Source: CAZBQG01 sp964493945
GTDB lineage: Bacteria; Pseudomonadota; Alphaproteobacteria; Rhodospirillales; UBA2165
Assembly: GCA_964493945.1 (NCBI GenBank)
Contig: CAZBQG010000004.1
Span: 1 to 42,785 of the forward strand
Direction of reading: 5' to 3'
DNA length: 42,785 bases
Shown here: one piece after another, positions 8,345 to 16,156 of the stretch
Layout: every line of letters starts with the position of its first letter
Position numbering within the stretch: position 1 is the stretch's first letter
The notes under the pieces: generated by a model
What the model saw: only the letters and a program-made list of their open reading frames with translations
What the model was told of the DNA's origin: nothing
The model's database searches: none
Translations under genes and position numbers: made by a program

Positions 8345-9751
8345 ATGGATAATCTTCTGGTCATGGGCGGCGGCTTTTCAGGCCTGGTGACGGCGGCCAG
8401 GGCGGCCCAACTGGAGGCCCGGGTGGTGGTCCTGGAACAGGGGACCGAAGATCATTATTTGTGCAATTCGCGCATGTCCAGCGGGGTCAGCAATGTGGTC
8501 GGCTGGGCCATGGATTTGCCCGAAGATGAACTGGTGGAAATCATGGAGCGCTCCAGCGGGGGCTACGCAAACCCCGAACTGGTGCGCGCCTTTGCCGCCC
8601 ATTCGGGCCGCAGCCTGGCCTGGTTACGGGACGAGGGGTTCCGCTTCGTAAAAATGTATCCCACGTCAAAAGAACGCGCCAGTTGGGTTATCGCACCGCC
8701 CCGGCGCTTCAAGGCGGGGCTGGATTTGGAGGGGCGTGGGCCGGATATTTCGCTGGCTCTATTGGAGCGCAAATTAATTGAGCGGGGCGGGCGGCTGGAA
8801 CGGGGCAGGCGGGTAACCTCCCTGATCATGGAGGACGGCACCTGCACCGGTGCCATGGCTGAAATTGACGGCGAGGAAGTGGCCTATCCGGCCCGCTCGG
8901 TGGTCATCGCGGACGGCGGCTTCATGGCCAATCTGGAGATGATCGGCCAGCATATTTCGCCGGCACCGGAAAAGCTCAATATCCGTTCCGCCCCCAATGT
9001 GCTGGGCGACGGCATGCTGATGGCCCAGGCGGTGGGCGCCGAACTGGCGGGCCTGGGGGAATTCTATGGCCATTTGCAGCACCGGGACGCCATGAGTAAC
9101 GATAATCTTTGGCCTTATCCAACAATGGATGCCATTTCCCAGGCTGCTATCCTCGTCGGGCCCGATGGGCGGCGTTTCACCGATGAAGGACGGGGCGGTG
9201 TCCTCATGGCCAACGCCATCGCCCGCCTGGATGATCCCTTGTCCACCACCTTGATCGTCGATGAAGCCATGTGGAACGGAGAGCCGGGATCGGCGGGGCC
9301 GGTGGCGGCTAAGGGATTCCTGGAAGAAGGGGGCGGCTGGCGCCATACCGCCGATGATCTGGGTGAATTGGCTGCCAAGGCGGATATTGCGCCGGACGGT
9401 CTGGCCGAAACCATTTCCGCCTATAACCGGGCCGTTACGGATGGCGGGTTGGAGGGGCTGGACCCACCCCGCACGGATCGGGTCTTCAAGCCCCATCCCA
9501 TAATCCAGCCGCCCTTCCACGCCATTCCACTTTGCGTCGGCATCACCGGTACCATGGGCGGGCTCAGTATTGATGGGAATGCCCGGGTATTGCGGCCGGG
9601 CGGCGAGCCCATCGAAGGGCTTTACGCCGTCGGCACCACCACCGGCGGGCTGGAAGGCGGGCCAAACGCCACTTATATGGGGGGGCTTTCCAAGGCCTTC
9701 ATCTGGGGCCTGTTGGCGGCGGAACATGCGGCGGAAAGGATCACTTCTTAA
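8345..9751 (+). CDS. FAD-binding dehydrogenase, tricarballylate dehydrogenase-like
   Basis: This 468-residue flavoprotein starts directly with the nucleotide-binding fold (LLVMGGGFSGLVTAARAAQL; GxGxxG at 8-13; Glu of VVLEQG). It contains SVVIADGGF in the second FAD strand, RRFTDEGRGG in the capping domain, and ends with the block GLYAVGTTTGGLEGGPNATYMGG. These are marks of the fumarate reductase/tricarballylate dehydrogenase superfamily. It lies 12 bases after the small membrane protein and 18 bases before the dienelactone hydrolase remnant, so it belongs to the 5345-10367 operon. The two flavoproteins in this operon are clearly distinct rather than a recent duplication. Substrate unknown. 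Confidence 0.85.
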   Translation: MDNLLVMGGGFSGLVTAARAAQLEARVVVLEQGTEDHYLCNSRMSSGVSNVVGWAMDLPEDELVEIMERSSGGYANPELVRAFAAHSGRSLAWLRDEGFRFVKMYPTSKERASWVIAPPRRFKAGLDLEGRGPDISLALLERKLIERGGRLERGRRVTSLIMEDGTCTGAMAEIDGEEVAYPARSVVIADGGFMANLEMIGQHISPAPEKLNIRSAPNVLGDGMLMAQAVGAELAGLGEFYGHLQHRDAMSNDNLWPYPTMDAISQAAILVGPDGRRFTDEGRGGVLMANAIARLDDPLSTTLIVDEAMWNGEPGSAGPVAAKGFLEEGGGWRHTADDLGELAAKADIAPDGLAETISAYNRAVTDGGLEGLDPPRTDRVFKPHPIIQPPFHAIPLCVGITGTMGGLSIDGNARVLRPGGEPIEGLYAVGTTTGGLEGGPNATYMGGLSKAFIWGLLAAEHAAERITS

Positions 9752-9769
9752 GCAAGGGGAGAAAGACAA

Positions 9770-10367
9770 ATGACCGAGACCACGAACCTCACAGTCGGCG
9801 GCAGCGAAATGGAAATGCTCATCGCCCGGCCCGAAGGTCCGGGTCCCCATCCAGGCCTGATCATGGGCATCCACGCGCCGGCCTATACCGGGCTGGAGGC
9901 GGACCGCTTTACGGTTTATGCGGCGGAACGCTATGCCGCCCAGGGCTATATGACCATCGCGCCCTTCCTGTTTCACCGCTACCCATTGGACGGAGAACGT
10001 CAGGTCAAGATCGACGGTCTCCGCGATGACAATATTTTGGCCGACATGAACGCCGCCAGGGACTTCCTAGGGGCCATGGAAGACGTGGATAATGATCGCA
10101 TCGGCGTCCTGGGCCATTGATGCCCCCCCCGACATGGCCTGCCCGGTGATCGGGTTTTTCGGCAATGATGACCAGAACCCTTCGTCCCAGGACGTAACTG
10201 ATATCAGCGCTGCCCTGGATGCGGCGGGCAAGGAGCATGAATTTCACCGCTATGACGGGGCCGGTCATGGGTTCCAGGATTTCAGCCGCCCCGAACGCCA
10301 TCACGAACAGGCTTCGGACGATGCCTGGGAAAGGGTGCTGGGCTTTTCCGGCGACAAGCTCCGATAA
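9770..10367 (+). pseudogene. Dienelactone hydrolase family gene with internal deletion and frameshift
   Basis: Two fragments of one dienelactone hydrolase-type alpha/beta hydrolase are visible. The first (9770-10120) has a good Shine-Dalgarno (GGGGAGAAA) and runs up to DRIGVLGH, where the nucleophile elbow (GHCxGG) should continue, but a TGA follows at once. The second continues in another frame (from about 10110) with CPVIGFFGNDDQNPS and ends with the His region GAGHGFQDF. The catalytic Asp and His segments are therefore kept, while the Cys nucleophile and roughly 50 codons between the halves are gone. A run of eight C at 10123-10130 sits at the junction. Neither half could be active. It was the last gene of the flavoprotein operon. 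Confidence 0.8.
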
Positions 10368-10371
10368 AACC

Positions 10372-11625
10372 CTACAAAATAATCCCCACAACGGCCCCGG
10401 TCATCATGGTGGCCAGGGTTCCCGCAAGGATGGATTTGAGGCCAAGGCCGACGATTTCACTTCTGCGTTCCGGCGCCATGGCGGTGAGGCCGCCGATCAT
10501 GATGCCCAGGCTGCCGAAATTGGCGAACCCGCAGAGGGCATAGACCATGATGATGCGGGAGCGTGGATCCAACGTGCCGGCGGGCAGTTTGGCCAGGTTC
10601 AGATAGGCGATGAATTCATTGAGGATGGTCTTGGTGCCCATCAGCGCACCCGCTGCCGGTGCCTGATCCCAGGGGATGCCTATGAGCCAGGTGACCGGCG
10701 CCATGATCCAGCCCAGTATTCTTTGCAGGGTCAAATTCTCGCCGTTCCAATCCGGCAACAGCCCTAAAATCTGATTGGCCAGATGAACCAGGGCGACCAG
10801 GACGACGAGCATGGCGATCACATTGATCAAAAGCTTGACCCCGTTCATGGTGCCCGTAACGATGGCTTCCATGAAATTCTGGGCTTCCGAGGACGGCATG
10901 AAGAAAGTCTCGCTCTCTTCCCGCCCGGACTTAGATTCCGGCACCATCAGCCTGGCCAGCATGAGGGCGGCCGGCGCGCTGATCAGGGATGCAATCAATA
11001 TATGCCCCGCCGCGTCGCCCAGAACGGGCCCCAGCACGATGGTATAGATCGCCCACATGGTGCCGGCGATGGTCGCCATGCCGGCGCTCATGACCATGAA
11101 CAGTTCGGACCGGGTGAGGCGGGCCATGTAAGGGCGGATGAGAAGGGGAGCTTCGATCATGCCGATAAAGATATTGGCCGCCGCCGCCATGCCGACGGCG
11201 CCGCCGACGCCCAGGCCCCGCTGCAGGGCCAGGGAAAAGCCGCGGATGATCCAGGGCAGAATACGCCAATGAAACAACAGGGCGGAAAGGGCGCTGACCA
11301 CCAGGATGATGGGCAGGGCCTGGAAGGCGAATATGAACGCGGCACCCGGAAATTTTTCGGTGAAGGGCAGGGCGCCGCCGCCCACATAGCCGAAGACGAA
11401 ACCGGTGCCCGCTTTGGTCGCCGCATTTATGGCCAGCACCGCGTCATTGAGCCAGACGAAGACTTCTCTGGAGCCGGGCATCTTGAGCAGCACCAACGCC
11501 AGGCCAAACTGGATGACCAGACCCGCCGCCGCCACTTTCCAGGACGCGGCTTTGCGGTTCTCGCTGATGGCCCAGGCAAAGCCCACCAGAACCAGGCAGC
11601 CGATGGCGCTTTGCAGTGCTGGCAT
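10372..11625 (-). CDS. NupC-type concentrative nucleoside transporter
   Basis: A 417-residue, highly hydrophobic protein with about ten predicted membrane segments, matching concentrative nucleoside transporters (CNT/NupC), which import nucleosides with protons or sodium. Characteristic segments are FVFGYVGGGALPF (about residues 71-83), the AAANIFIGMIEAPLLIRPY stretch (about 149-167), LTRSELFMVMSAGMATIAGT and the ALCGFANFGSLGIMIGG block near residue 375. The chosen ATG at 11625 lies 11 bases after the stop of the lyase-like gene; a longer frame to 11739 overlaps that gene and adds residues unlike the family. Ribosome binding is weak here, so translation may be coupled to the lyase. Its presence in an organic-acid operon is unexpected, and another hydrophilic solute is possible. 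Confidence 0.87.
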   Translation of the reverse strand: MPALQSAIGCLVLVGFAWAISENRKAASWKVAAAGLVIQFGLALVLLKMPGSREVFVWLNDAVLAINAATKAGTGFVFGYVGGGALPFTEKFPGAAFIFAFQALPIILVVSALSALLFHWRILPWIIRGFSLALQRGLGVGGAVGMAAAANIFIGMIEAPLLIRPYMARLTRSELFMVMSAGMATIAGTMWAIYTIVLGPVLGDAAGHILIASLISAPAALMLARLMVPESKSGREESETFFMPSSEAQNFMEAIVTGTMNGVKLLINVIAMLVVLVALVHLANQILGLLPDWNGENLTLQRILGWIMAPVTWLIGIPWDQAPAAGALMGTKTILNEFIAYLNLAKLPAGTLDPRSRIIMVYALCGFANFGSLGIMIGGLTAMAPERRSEIVGLGLKSILAGTLATMMTGAVVGIIL

Positions 11626-11636
11626 GGATTGCTGAG

Positions 11637-12599
11637 CTAGGCTTGCGCCAGCTTTTCGCGCATGGCCTTGAGGGTGCCGCCCTTCATCACTGATCCGGGC
11701 AAAGGATGGCCAACCACATCTTCGGCCAGAAGCGCGCATTCGGTCAGCGTATCCAGATCAAGGCCGGTCTCAATACCCATTTCCTCGCACATGAAGACCA
11801 GATCCTCAGTGCATACATTGCCCGCCGCCGCCTTGTTGCCGGCAAAGGGGCAGCCGCCCAGCCCGGCGACGCAGGCATCGTAATGAGCAACGCCCATTTC
11901 CAGCCCGGCATAGGCATTGGCCAGGCCCAGGCCCCGCGTGTCATGGAGATGAAGCGACAATTCCAGATCGGGATATTTATCGCGCACGGCTCCGACGGCC
12001 CGCTTGATATGCTGAGGCGTGGCCCAGCCCATGGTGTCGAGCATGGAAAAACGTTTGACCGTATGGCCGTGATCGGCGGCGATGCTGATGGCCTGGCCAC
12101 AAAGATCGACCACTTTGGAGACCGGGATGTCGCCTTCGAAATTGCAGCCGAAGGCGGCCGAGACGCCGGCCGTGGTGATTTCGATACCTTCTGATTTAAA
12201 TTTGGCCGCGGCCTTGTTGGCGTCTTCTATCTGCTGGGCGCGGTTGCGGTTGGTGTTGCGGATGGAAAAGGCTTCCGACGCACAAAGACTGACGCCCGGC
12301 TTGATCGACAATTTGCCGGTCGCCTTGGCCCGCTCGTAACCCTGATCGTTGAGCCAAAGCCCGGTATAGGTGACGCCCGGCTCCAGGGTCATGCCGGCCA
12401 CCACATCCTCGGCGTCGGCCATGGCAGGCACTTTCTTGGGATTGACGAAGGAAACGGTCTGGATCGTCTTCAATCCGGTCTTGGACAGCGCGTTGATGAA
12501 TTCCACCTTTCGTGCCGTCGATATGGGGCCCTTTTCGATCTGGAATCCTTCGCGCGGGCCTTCTTCCTTGATTTCGACGAATTTGGGCAAATCGCTCAT
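11637..12599 (-). CDS. HMG-CoA lyase-like aldolase (DRE-TIM family)
   Basis: This 320-residue TIM-barrel protein belongs to the HMG-CoA lyase branch of the DRE-TIM metallolyases, which cleave 3-hydroxy-3-methylacyl-CoA-type substrates to acetyl-CoA plus a keto acid. Seen: HxH metal ligands H217/H219 in SLHLHDTRG, the active-site Cys loop GLGGCPFAGN (C250), and N261 in GNVCTED. The usual N-terminal GPRDG motif reads GPREG (R16, E17), so the metal-binding Asp is replaced by Glu. That change suggests a different substrate, such as a citramalyl-CoA-like ester, rather than HMG-CoA itself. A strong AAGGGAGG precedes the start. It is divergent from the LeuCD-like hydratase genes and co-transcribed with the transporter at 10372. 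Confidence 0.8.
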   Translation of the reverse strand: MSDLPKFVEIKEEGPREGFQIEKGPISTARKVEFINALSKTGLKTIQTVSFVNPKKVPAMADAEDVVAGMTLEPGVTYTGLWLNDQGYERAKATGKLSIKPGVSLCASEAFSIRNTNRNRAQQIEDANKAAAKFKSEGIEITTAGVSAAFGCNFEGDIPVSKVVDLCGQAISIAADHGHTVKRFSMLDTMGWATPQHIKRAVGAVRDKYPDLELSLHLHDTRGLGLANAYAGLEMGVAHYDACVAGLGGCPFAGNKAAAGNVCTEDLVFMCEEMGIETGLDLDTLTECALLAEDVVGHPLPGSVMKGGTLKAMREKLAQA

Positions 12600-12646
12600 G
12601 GCTGCCTCCCTTGATTTTCGGTGTCCGGCAATTACGGTCTGGCGTC

Positions 12647-12675
12647 AGTATAGGAAATTTCAGATGGCTTGCCCA
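12647..12675 (-). promoter_or_regulatory. Candidate sigma70-type promoter for the lyase-like operon
   Basis: On the minus strand, TGGGCA (12670-12675) and TATACT (12647-12652) are separated by 17 bases. They match the sigma70 -35 and -10 consensus at four and five of six positions. The element lies about 50 bases before the lyase-like start codon. Its -35 box overlaps that of the facing promoter at 12669. Prediction only. Confidence 0.35.
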
Positions 12676-12697
12676 TGCCCGGATAGTAGCTTTAAAT
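12669..12697 (+). promoter_or_regulatory. Candidate sigma70-type promoter for the LeuCD-like operon
   Basis: TTGCCC (12669-12674) and TTAAAT (12692-12697) are separated by 17 bases, each matching the sigma70 consensus at four of six positions, about 30 bases before the start codon at 12726. The arrangement is back to back with the minus-strand candidate, with overlapping -35 boxes, so one bound regulator could control both operons. Prediction only. Confidence 0.3.
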
Positions 12698-12725
12698 ATT
12701 GATCATGGAAAAAGGGAGATAGATC

Positions 12726-13985
12726 ATGGGCATGACGATGGCCGAAAAAATACTGGCTCGCGCTTCCGGCAGGGAAAACGTGCGGCCCGGCGAGTTCGTG
12801 ACGGGGCAGGTGGATATCATGATGGGCAACGATATCACCTTTCGTGATGCCATCCAGAACCTGTTGGAGGTCAATCTCAAAAAACTGGCCGATCCCGACC
12901 GGGTAGTGGTGTTCCTCGATCATTTCGTGCCGGCGGCCAACGGCGAGCAGGCGGAGAACCAGAATTTGGTGCGCCGCTATGTGAAGGATTTCAAGGTCAA
13001 AAATTTCTACGATGTGGGCTGTGGCATCGAACATGTGATTTTGCCTGAAATGGGCCACGCCCTGCCCGGATATCTGATCGTCGGGGCCGATTCCCATACT
13101 ACCACCTATGGTGCCCTGGGCGCGGCGGCCACCGGGCTTGGATATACGGAGCTGGCCTATGCCATGTATAAGGGCTCGCTCTGGTTCCGGGTGCCCGAAA
13201 CCATCCGCTTTCAGTTGGACGGGGCCCTGGCCCCCGGCGTGTCGTCGAAGGATGCCATGTTGGCCCTGATGGCCCAGCACGGTACGGAAAAAGCCCAATA
13301 TAAATCCATCGAATTTTGCGGCACCGCGGCCCAGGCCATGAGCATCCAGGCGCGCATGACTATGAGCAATATCGGCGTCGAAATGGGCGCCAAATTCTCC
13401 TTCTTCGCGACCGATGAAAAGACCCTGGAATATCTGCGCCCGCGCACCGATAAAGCAATCGATCAGCTGGGCCCGGACGAAGACGCCGAATATGCCGAAA
13501 CCCACCATCTGGATTGTGCCAATCTGGAACCGCAAATTGCCCTGCCGCACAATCCGGACAATGTGAAACCCATAACCGAATTGGGCGAAATTTCCGTGCA
13601 GCAGGCCTTCATCGGGTCGTGCACCAATGCGCGTTCGGAAGATCTGGAACTGGCCGCCGCCATTCTCAAGGGACATAAGGTGGCTGAGGGCACCCGGCTT
13701 CTGGTCACGCCCGGCTCCCAGGAGACCATGCGGGAGGCGTCCAAAAGCGGCGCACTTGGCATCTTCATCGAGGCCGGCGCCATGATCGGGCCGCCCGGCT
13801 GCGGGCCTTGTGGTGGCTCATCGGCGGGGGTGCTTGGCCCGGGCGAGAACGGCATCGCCTGCACCAACCGCAATTTCAAGGGGCGCATGGGCTCGACGGA
13901 AAGCTTCAATCATCTGGCCTCGCCGCAAACCGTTGCCGCTTCGGCCATCGAAGGCCGCATCGCCGATCCGCGCAAATATCTTTGA
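12726..13985 (+). CDS. Aconitase-family hydratase, large subunit (LeuC2-like)
   Basis: A 419-residue large subunit of the split 3-isopropylmalate dehydratase/homoaconitase family, of the shorter archaeal-type length. The three cysteines that hold the 4Fe-4S cluster are present: C299 in GSCTNAR, and C359 and C362 in GPPGCGPC. GADSHTTTYGALGA (120-133) and FLDHFVP (63-69) are also family marks. It would dehydrate and rehydrate a hydroxy-di- or tricarboxylate. A catabolic role is more likely than leucine synthesis because no leuA or leuB is near, the small subunit has an unusual loop, and a lyase-like gene diverges from it. Dimethylmalate or citramalate-type substrates are possible. Start supported by AAGGGAGAT eight bases upstream. 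Confidence 0.85.
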   Translation: MGMTMAEKILARASGRENVRPGEFVTGQVDIMMGNDITFRDAIQNLLEVNLKKLADPDRVVVFLDHFVPAANGEQAENQNLVRRYVKDFKVKNFYDVGCGIEHVILPEMGHALPGYLIVGADSHTTTYGALGAAATGLGYTELAYAMYKGSLWFRVPETIRFQLDGALAPGVSSKDAMLALMAQHGTEKAQYKSIEFCGTAAQAMSIQARMTMSNIGVEMGAKFSFFATDEKTLEYLRPRTDKAIDQLGPDEDAEYAETHHLDCANLEPQIALPHNPDNVKPITELGEISVQQAFIGSCTNARSEDLELAAAILKGHKVAEGTRLLVTPGSQETMREASKSGALGIFIEAGAMIGPPGCGPCGGSSAGVLGPGENGIACTNRNFKGRMGSTESFNHLASPQTVAASAIEGRIADPRKYL

Positions 13986-14007
13986 TCCGGAATAAGGGGA
14001 CAAAGCA

Positions 14008-14520
14008 ATGAACCTTACCGTGCAGGGCAAGACCTGGAAGTTCGCCGAAGACATCAATACCGATTTTATGTCACCAAGCTTCACCAAGAACATGGGCTGG
14101 GACGAAGTCAAGGGACATATCCTGCATGTCCATAAGGGCTTCACCGCCGGGTTTCAGCCGGGCGACGTGATCGTAGCCGGGCCCAATTTTGGCTGTGGAT
14201 CAAGCCGCCAGACGGCGCCTGAAAATTTGAAAAAGCTGGGTGTCGGCTGCGTCGTGGCCGAAAGCTTCGGGCGCATCTTTTTCCGCAATTCCATCGCCAT
14301 CGCATTACCGGTGCTGGCCTGCCCGGGAATCACGGAGAATTTCGAAGAAGGCGACCAGTTGGAAGTGAATTTCGACCGTTCCACGGTTAAGAACCTGACC
14401 CAGGGCACGGATATCCAGGCTCCGCCCCTGTCGGAAGAACTGGTCCGCATCCTGGCCGCCGGCGGCGCGCAGCAATTGCTCCGCGAAGAGGCCGAAGGCA
14501 GGGCTAAAGACGGATCATGA
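14008..14520 (+). CDS. Aconitase-family hydratase, small subunit (LeuD2-like)
   Basis: This 170-residue swivel-domain subunit pairs with the large subunit 22 bases upstream. The substrate-binding motif NFGCGSSR (60-67) and the AESFGRIFFRNS block (84-95) are typical of LeuD. After DINTD (15-19) the usual IIPARYLxT specificity loop of isopropylmalate isomerases is not present; the sequence reads FMSPSFTKNM (20-29). That loop governs which hydroxy acid is accepted in this family, so the enzyme is probably not isopropylmalate isomerase. It ends in an ATGA overlap with the FecR-domain gene, and a GGGGA element precedes the start. Confidence is high for the family and low for the substrate. Confidence 0.83.
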   Translation: MNLTVQGKTWKFAEDINTDFMSPSFTKNMGWDEVKGHILHVHKGFTAGFQPGDVIVAGPNFGCGSSRQTAPENLKKLGVGCVVAESFGRIFFRNSIAIALPVLACPGITENFEEGDQLEVNFDRSTVKNLTQGTDIQAPPLSEELVRILAAGGAQQLLREEAEGRAKDGS

Positions 14521-15155
14521 TATCCCGTCTTGTAAAATATCTTTTTGTTCCGCTGCTGGCAATCTTCCTGGTGGCGGCCAAGGTGGATGACCATCCGGTG
14601 GGCAAGGTGGCACGTATTGAAGGGACGGCCTTCGCCATGCAGGACGCCCAACCCCGAGTCCTGGCTGTGGGCTCTACCATCTTCGAAAATGACGTGATTT
14701 CCACCGGGCGGAAAAGCCGCTTGCGTCTGACCATGATCGATAAGGGAAGTTTCACGCTGGGCGAGCAGGCCATGTTCATCGTCTTGGAATATATCGCCAA
14801 GGCCGGCCAGGAAAATGCCACTGCGCGCCTCTTGTCGGGTGCGGTTAATCTGGTCTCCGGGACCATCGCTAGCGCCAAGGGTGGCAGCCTGCGCATAGAA
14901 TCCGAAACCGCCAGCATCGGCATAAGGGGCACCATGGCTTGGGGCGGCATCATCGACGAGGTGTCCCAGGTGGCTTATTTCAAAGGCAAATCGGTGACGG
15001 TGGAAAATGCCGGAGGCAAGGTTGAACTCACCCGGGCGGGCTACGGGACCCGTATTGCGGGCCCCGGCGTGGCGCCCTCACCGCCCAAAAAATGGGGCAA
15101 GGGCAAGATCAAACGCGCCGCCGCCATGACCGCCTTTTCTACGCCCACGCCTTAA
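14517..15155 (+). CDS. FecR-domain secreted protein
   Basis: A 212-residue protein starting with a hydrophobic signal sequence (about residues 5-21, with cleavage or anchoring near VAAKVDD). A FecR-like domain follows: VGSTIFENDVISTGRKSR, LTMIDKGSFTLG, ARLLSGAVNLVSG and ASIGIRGTMAWGG, the usual order of this beta-rich periplasmic or surface domain. No sigma factor or TonB receptor is adjacent, so it is not a classic iron-dicitrate FecR; stand-alone FecR-domain proteins are common in proteobacteria and mostly uncharacterised. The start overlaps the LeuD-like stop (ATGA), placing it inside a metabolic operon, which is odd for a secreted protein. The C-terminal tail is Lys/Pro-rich. Confidence 0.75.
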   Translation: MISRLVKYLFVPLLAIFLVAAKVDDHPVGKVARIEGTAFAMQDAQPRVLAVGSTIFENDVISTGRKSRLRLTMIDKGSFTLGEQAMFIVLEYIAKAGQENATARLLSGAVNLVSGTIASAKGGSLRIESETASIGIRGTMAWGGIIDEVSQVAYFKGKSVTVENAGGKVELTRAGYGTRIAGPGVAPSPPKKWGKGKIKRAAAMTAFSTPTP

Positions 15156-15167
15156 GGAGAAAAGAAC

Positions 15168-16154
15168 GTGAGTGATCTCAAACTCAGTGCTGCACTGGGA
15201 CCTTATGACCGGATCAATGCCCTGGAAAGTGGTGCGGTGCGGGCCGATGGGATTGAGCTGGCGGTAACCACCATCCAATCGCCCCGGACATTATTTGACC
15301 GCTTCATCTATGACGGCGATTTCGATGTTGCTGAATATGGCATTTCCATATTGATCGATGACATCGCGTCGGGAAATGATGCTTTCGTCGGCCTGCCTAT
15401 CTTTCCGTCGAAGGCCTTTCGCCATGGCTTCGTCTTTATCAATAAACAAAGTAGCATCAAAACGCCCGGCGATCTGGCGGAAAAGATCATCGGCACGCCC
15501 TTATGGGCCCAGACCGCGGCCATATGGATCCGGGGCCATCTTCAACATGATTATGGCGTCGATCTGGGGTCGGTCCGCTGGGTGCAGGGTGCCGTCGAAA
15601 AGGCCGGCTCTCATGGCAATCCGCCGCTCCCCGACCCGCTCACCCCCATCCAGATCGAAAAGGCGCCGGCGGATAAATCCCTCAACGACATGCTGGCGGC
15701 AGGCGAGATCGATGCCTTGATCGGATCGCGCGCGCCCGATTGCATGAGGCAGAACCCGGATGTCGCCCGCCTGTTCCCCGATTACCGCGCCGTGGAACGG
15801 GAATATTTTCAAAAGACCCGCATCCACCCGATCATGCATTGCATCGCCATCCGGCGCGCGGTCTATGAGGCCAATCCATGGATCGCCCAAAGTCTTTACA
15901 AGGCGTTTGAAGATGCCAAGACCCATGCCCTGGAGCTGATGCGCTTTTCCGGCGCCCAGCGGGTCATGCTGCCCTGGCTCTATGGCGATCTGGACGAGGT
16001 CAACGAACTGTTCGGCGGCGACCCCTGGCCCTATGGCGTGGAGGCCAACCGCCCCACACTGGAGGCCCTGACCCAATACATGGCCGAGCAGGGCATGACG
16101 CCGCACGAAGTGGCGCTCAAGGATTTGTTTGTGCCGGAAAACACCGATCTGTGA
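15168..16154 (+). CDS. 4,5-dihydroxyphthalate decarboxylase-like protein
   Basis: A 328-residue protein with a GTG start behind a perfect AAGGAGA. It resembles the 4,5-dihydroxyphthalate decarboxylase family, which has the fold of a periplasmic solute-binding protein: LKLSAALGPYDRINALESG at the start, DFDVAEYGISI (about 47-57), GLPIFPSKAFRH (about 74-85), and a C-terminal HPIMHCIAIRRAVYEANPWIA segment. There is no signal peptide, which favours a cytoplasmic enzyme over a transport receptor. In phthalate degradation this enzyme yields protocatechuate, but no phthalate dioxygenase genes are in the window, so the true substrate is open. It is the last gene of the operon starting at 12726 and converges on the lectin-like gene. 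Confidence 0.7.
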   Translation: MSDLKLSAALGPYDRINALESGAVRADGIELAVTTIQSPRTLFDRFIYDGDFDVAEYGISILIDDIASGNDAFVGLPIFPSKAFRHGFVFINKQSSIKTPGDLAEKIIGTPLWAQTAAIWIRGHLQHDYGVDLGSVRWVQGAVEKAGSHGNPPLPDPLTPIQIEKAPADKSLNDMLAAGEIDALIGSRAPDCMRQNPDVARLFPDYRAVEREYFQKTRIHPIMHCIAIRRAVYEANPWIAQSLYKAFEDAKTHALELMRFSGAQRVMLPWLYGDLDEVNELFGGDPWPYGVEANRPTLEALTQYMAEQGMTPHEVALKDLFVPENTDL

Positions 16155-16156
16155 AT

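Noticed and set aside
8774..9976. 400-residue minus-strand frame opposite the second flavoprotein
   Set aside because: Shadow of a complete flavoprotein gene, with no start signal or recognisable domain.
12660..13676. 338-residue minus-strand frame opposite the LeuC-like gene
   Set aside because: Antisense to a gene with intact iron-sulfur motifs; no ribosome binding site or family likeness.
12726..14520. Leucine biosynthesis leuCD
   Set aside because: No leuA or leuB nearby, an unusual small-subunit loop, and a catabolic neighbourhood.
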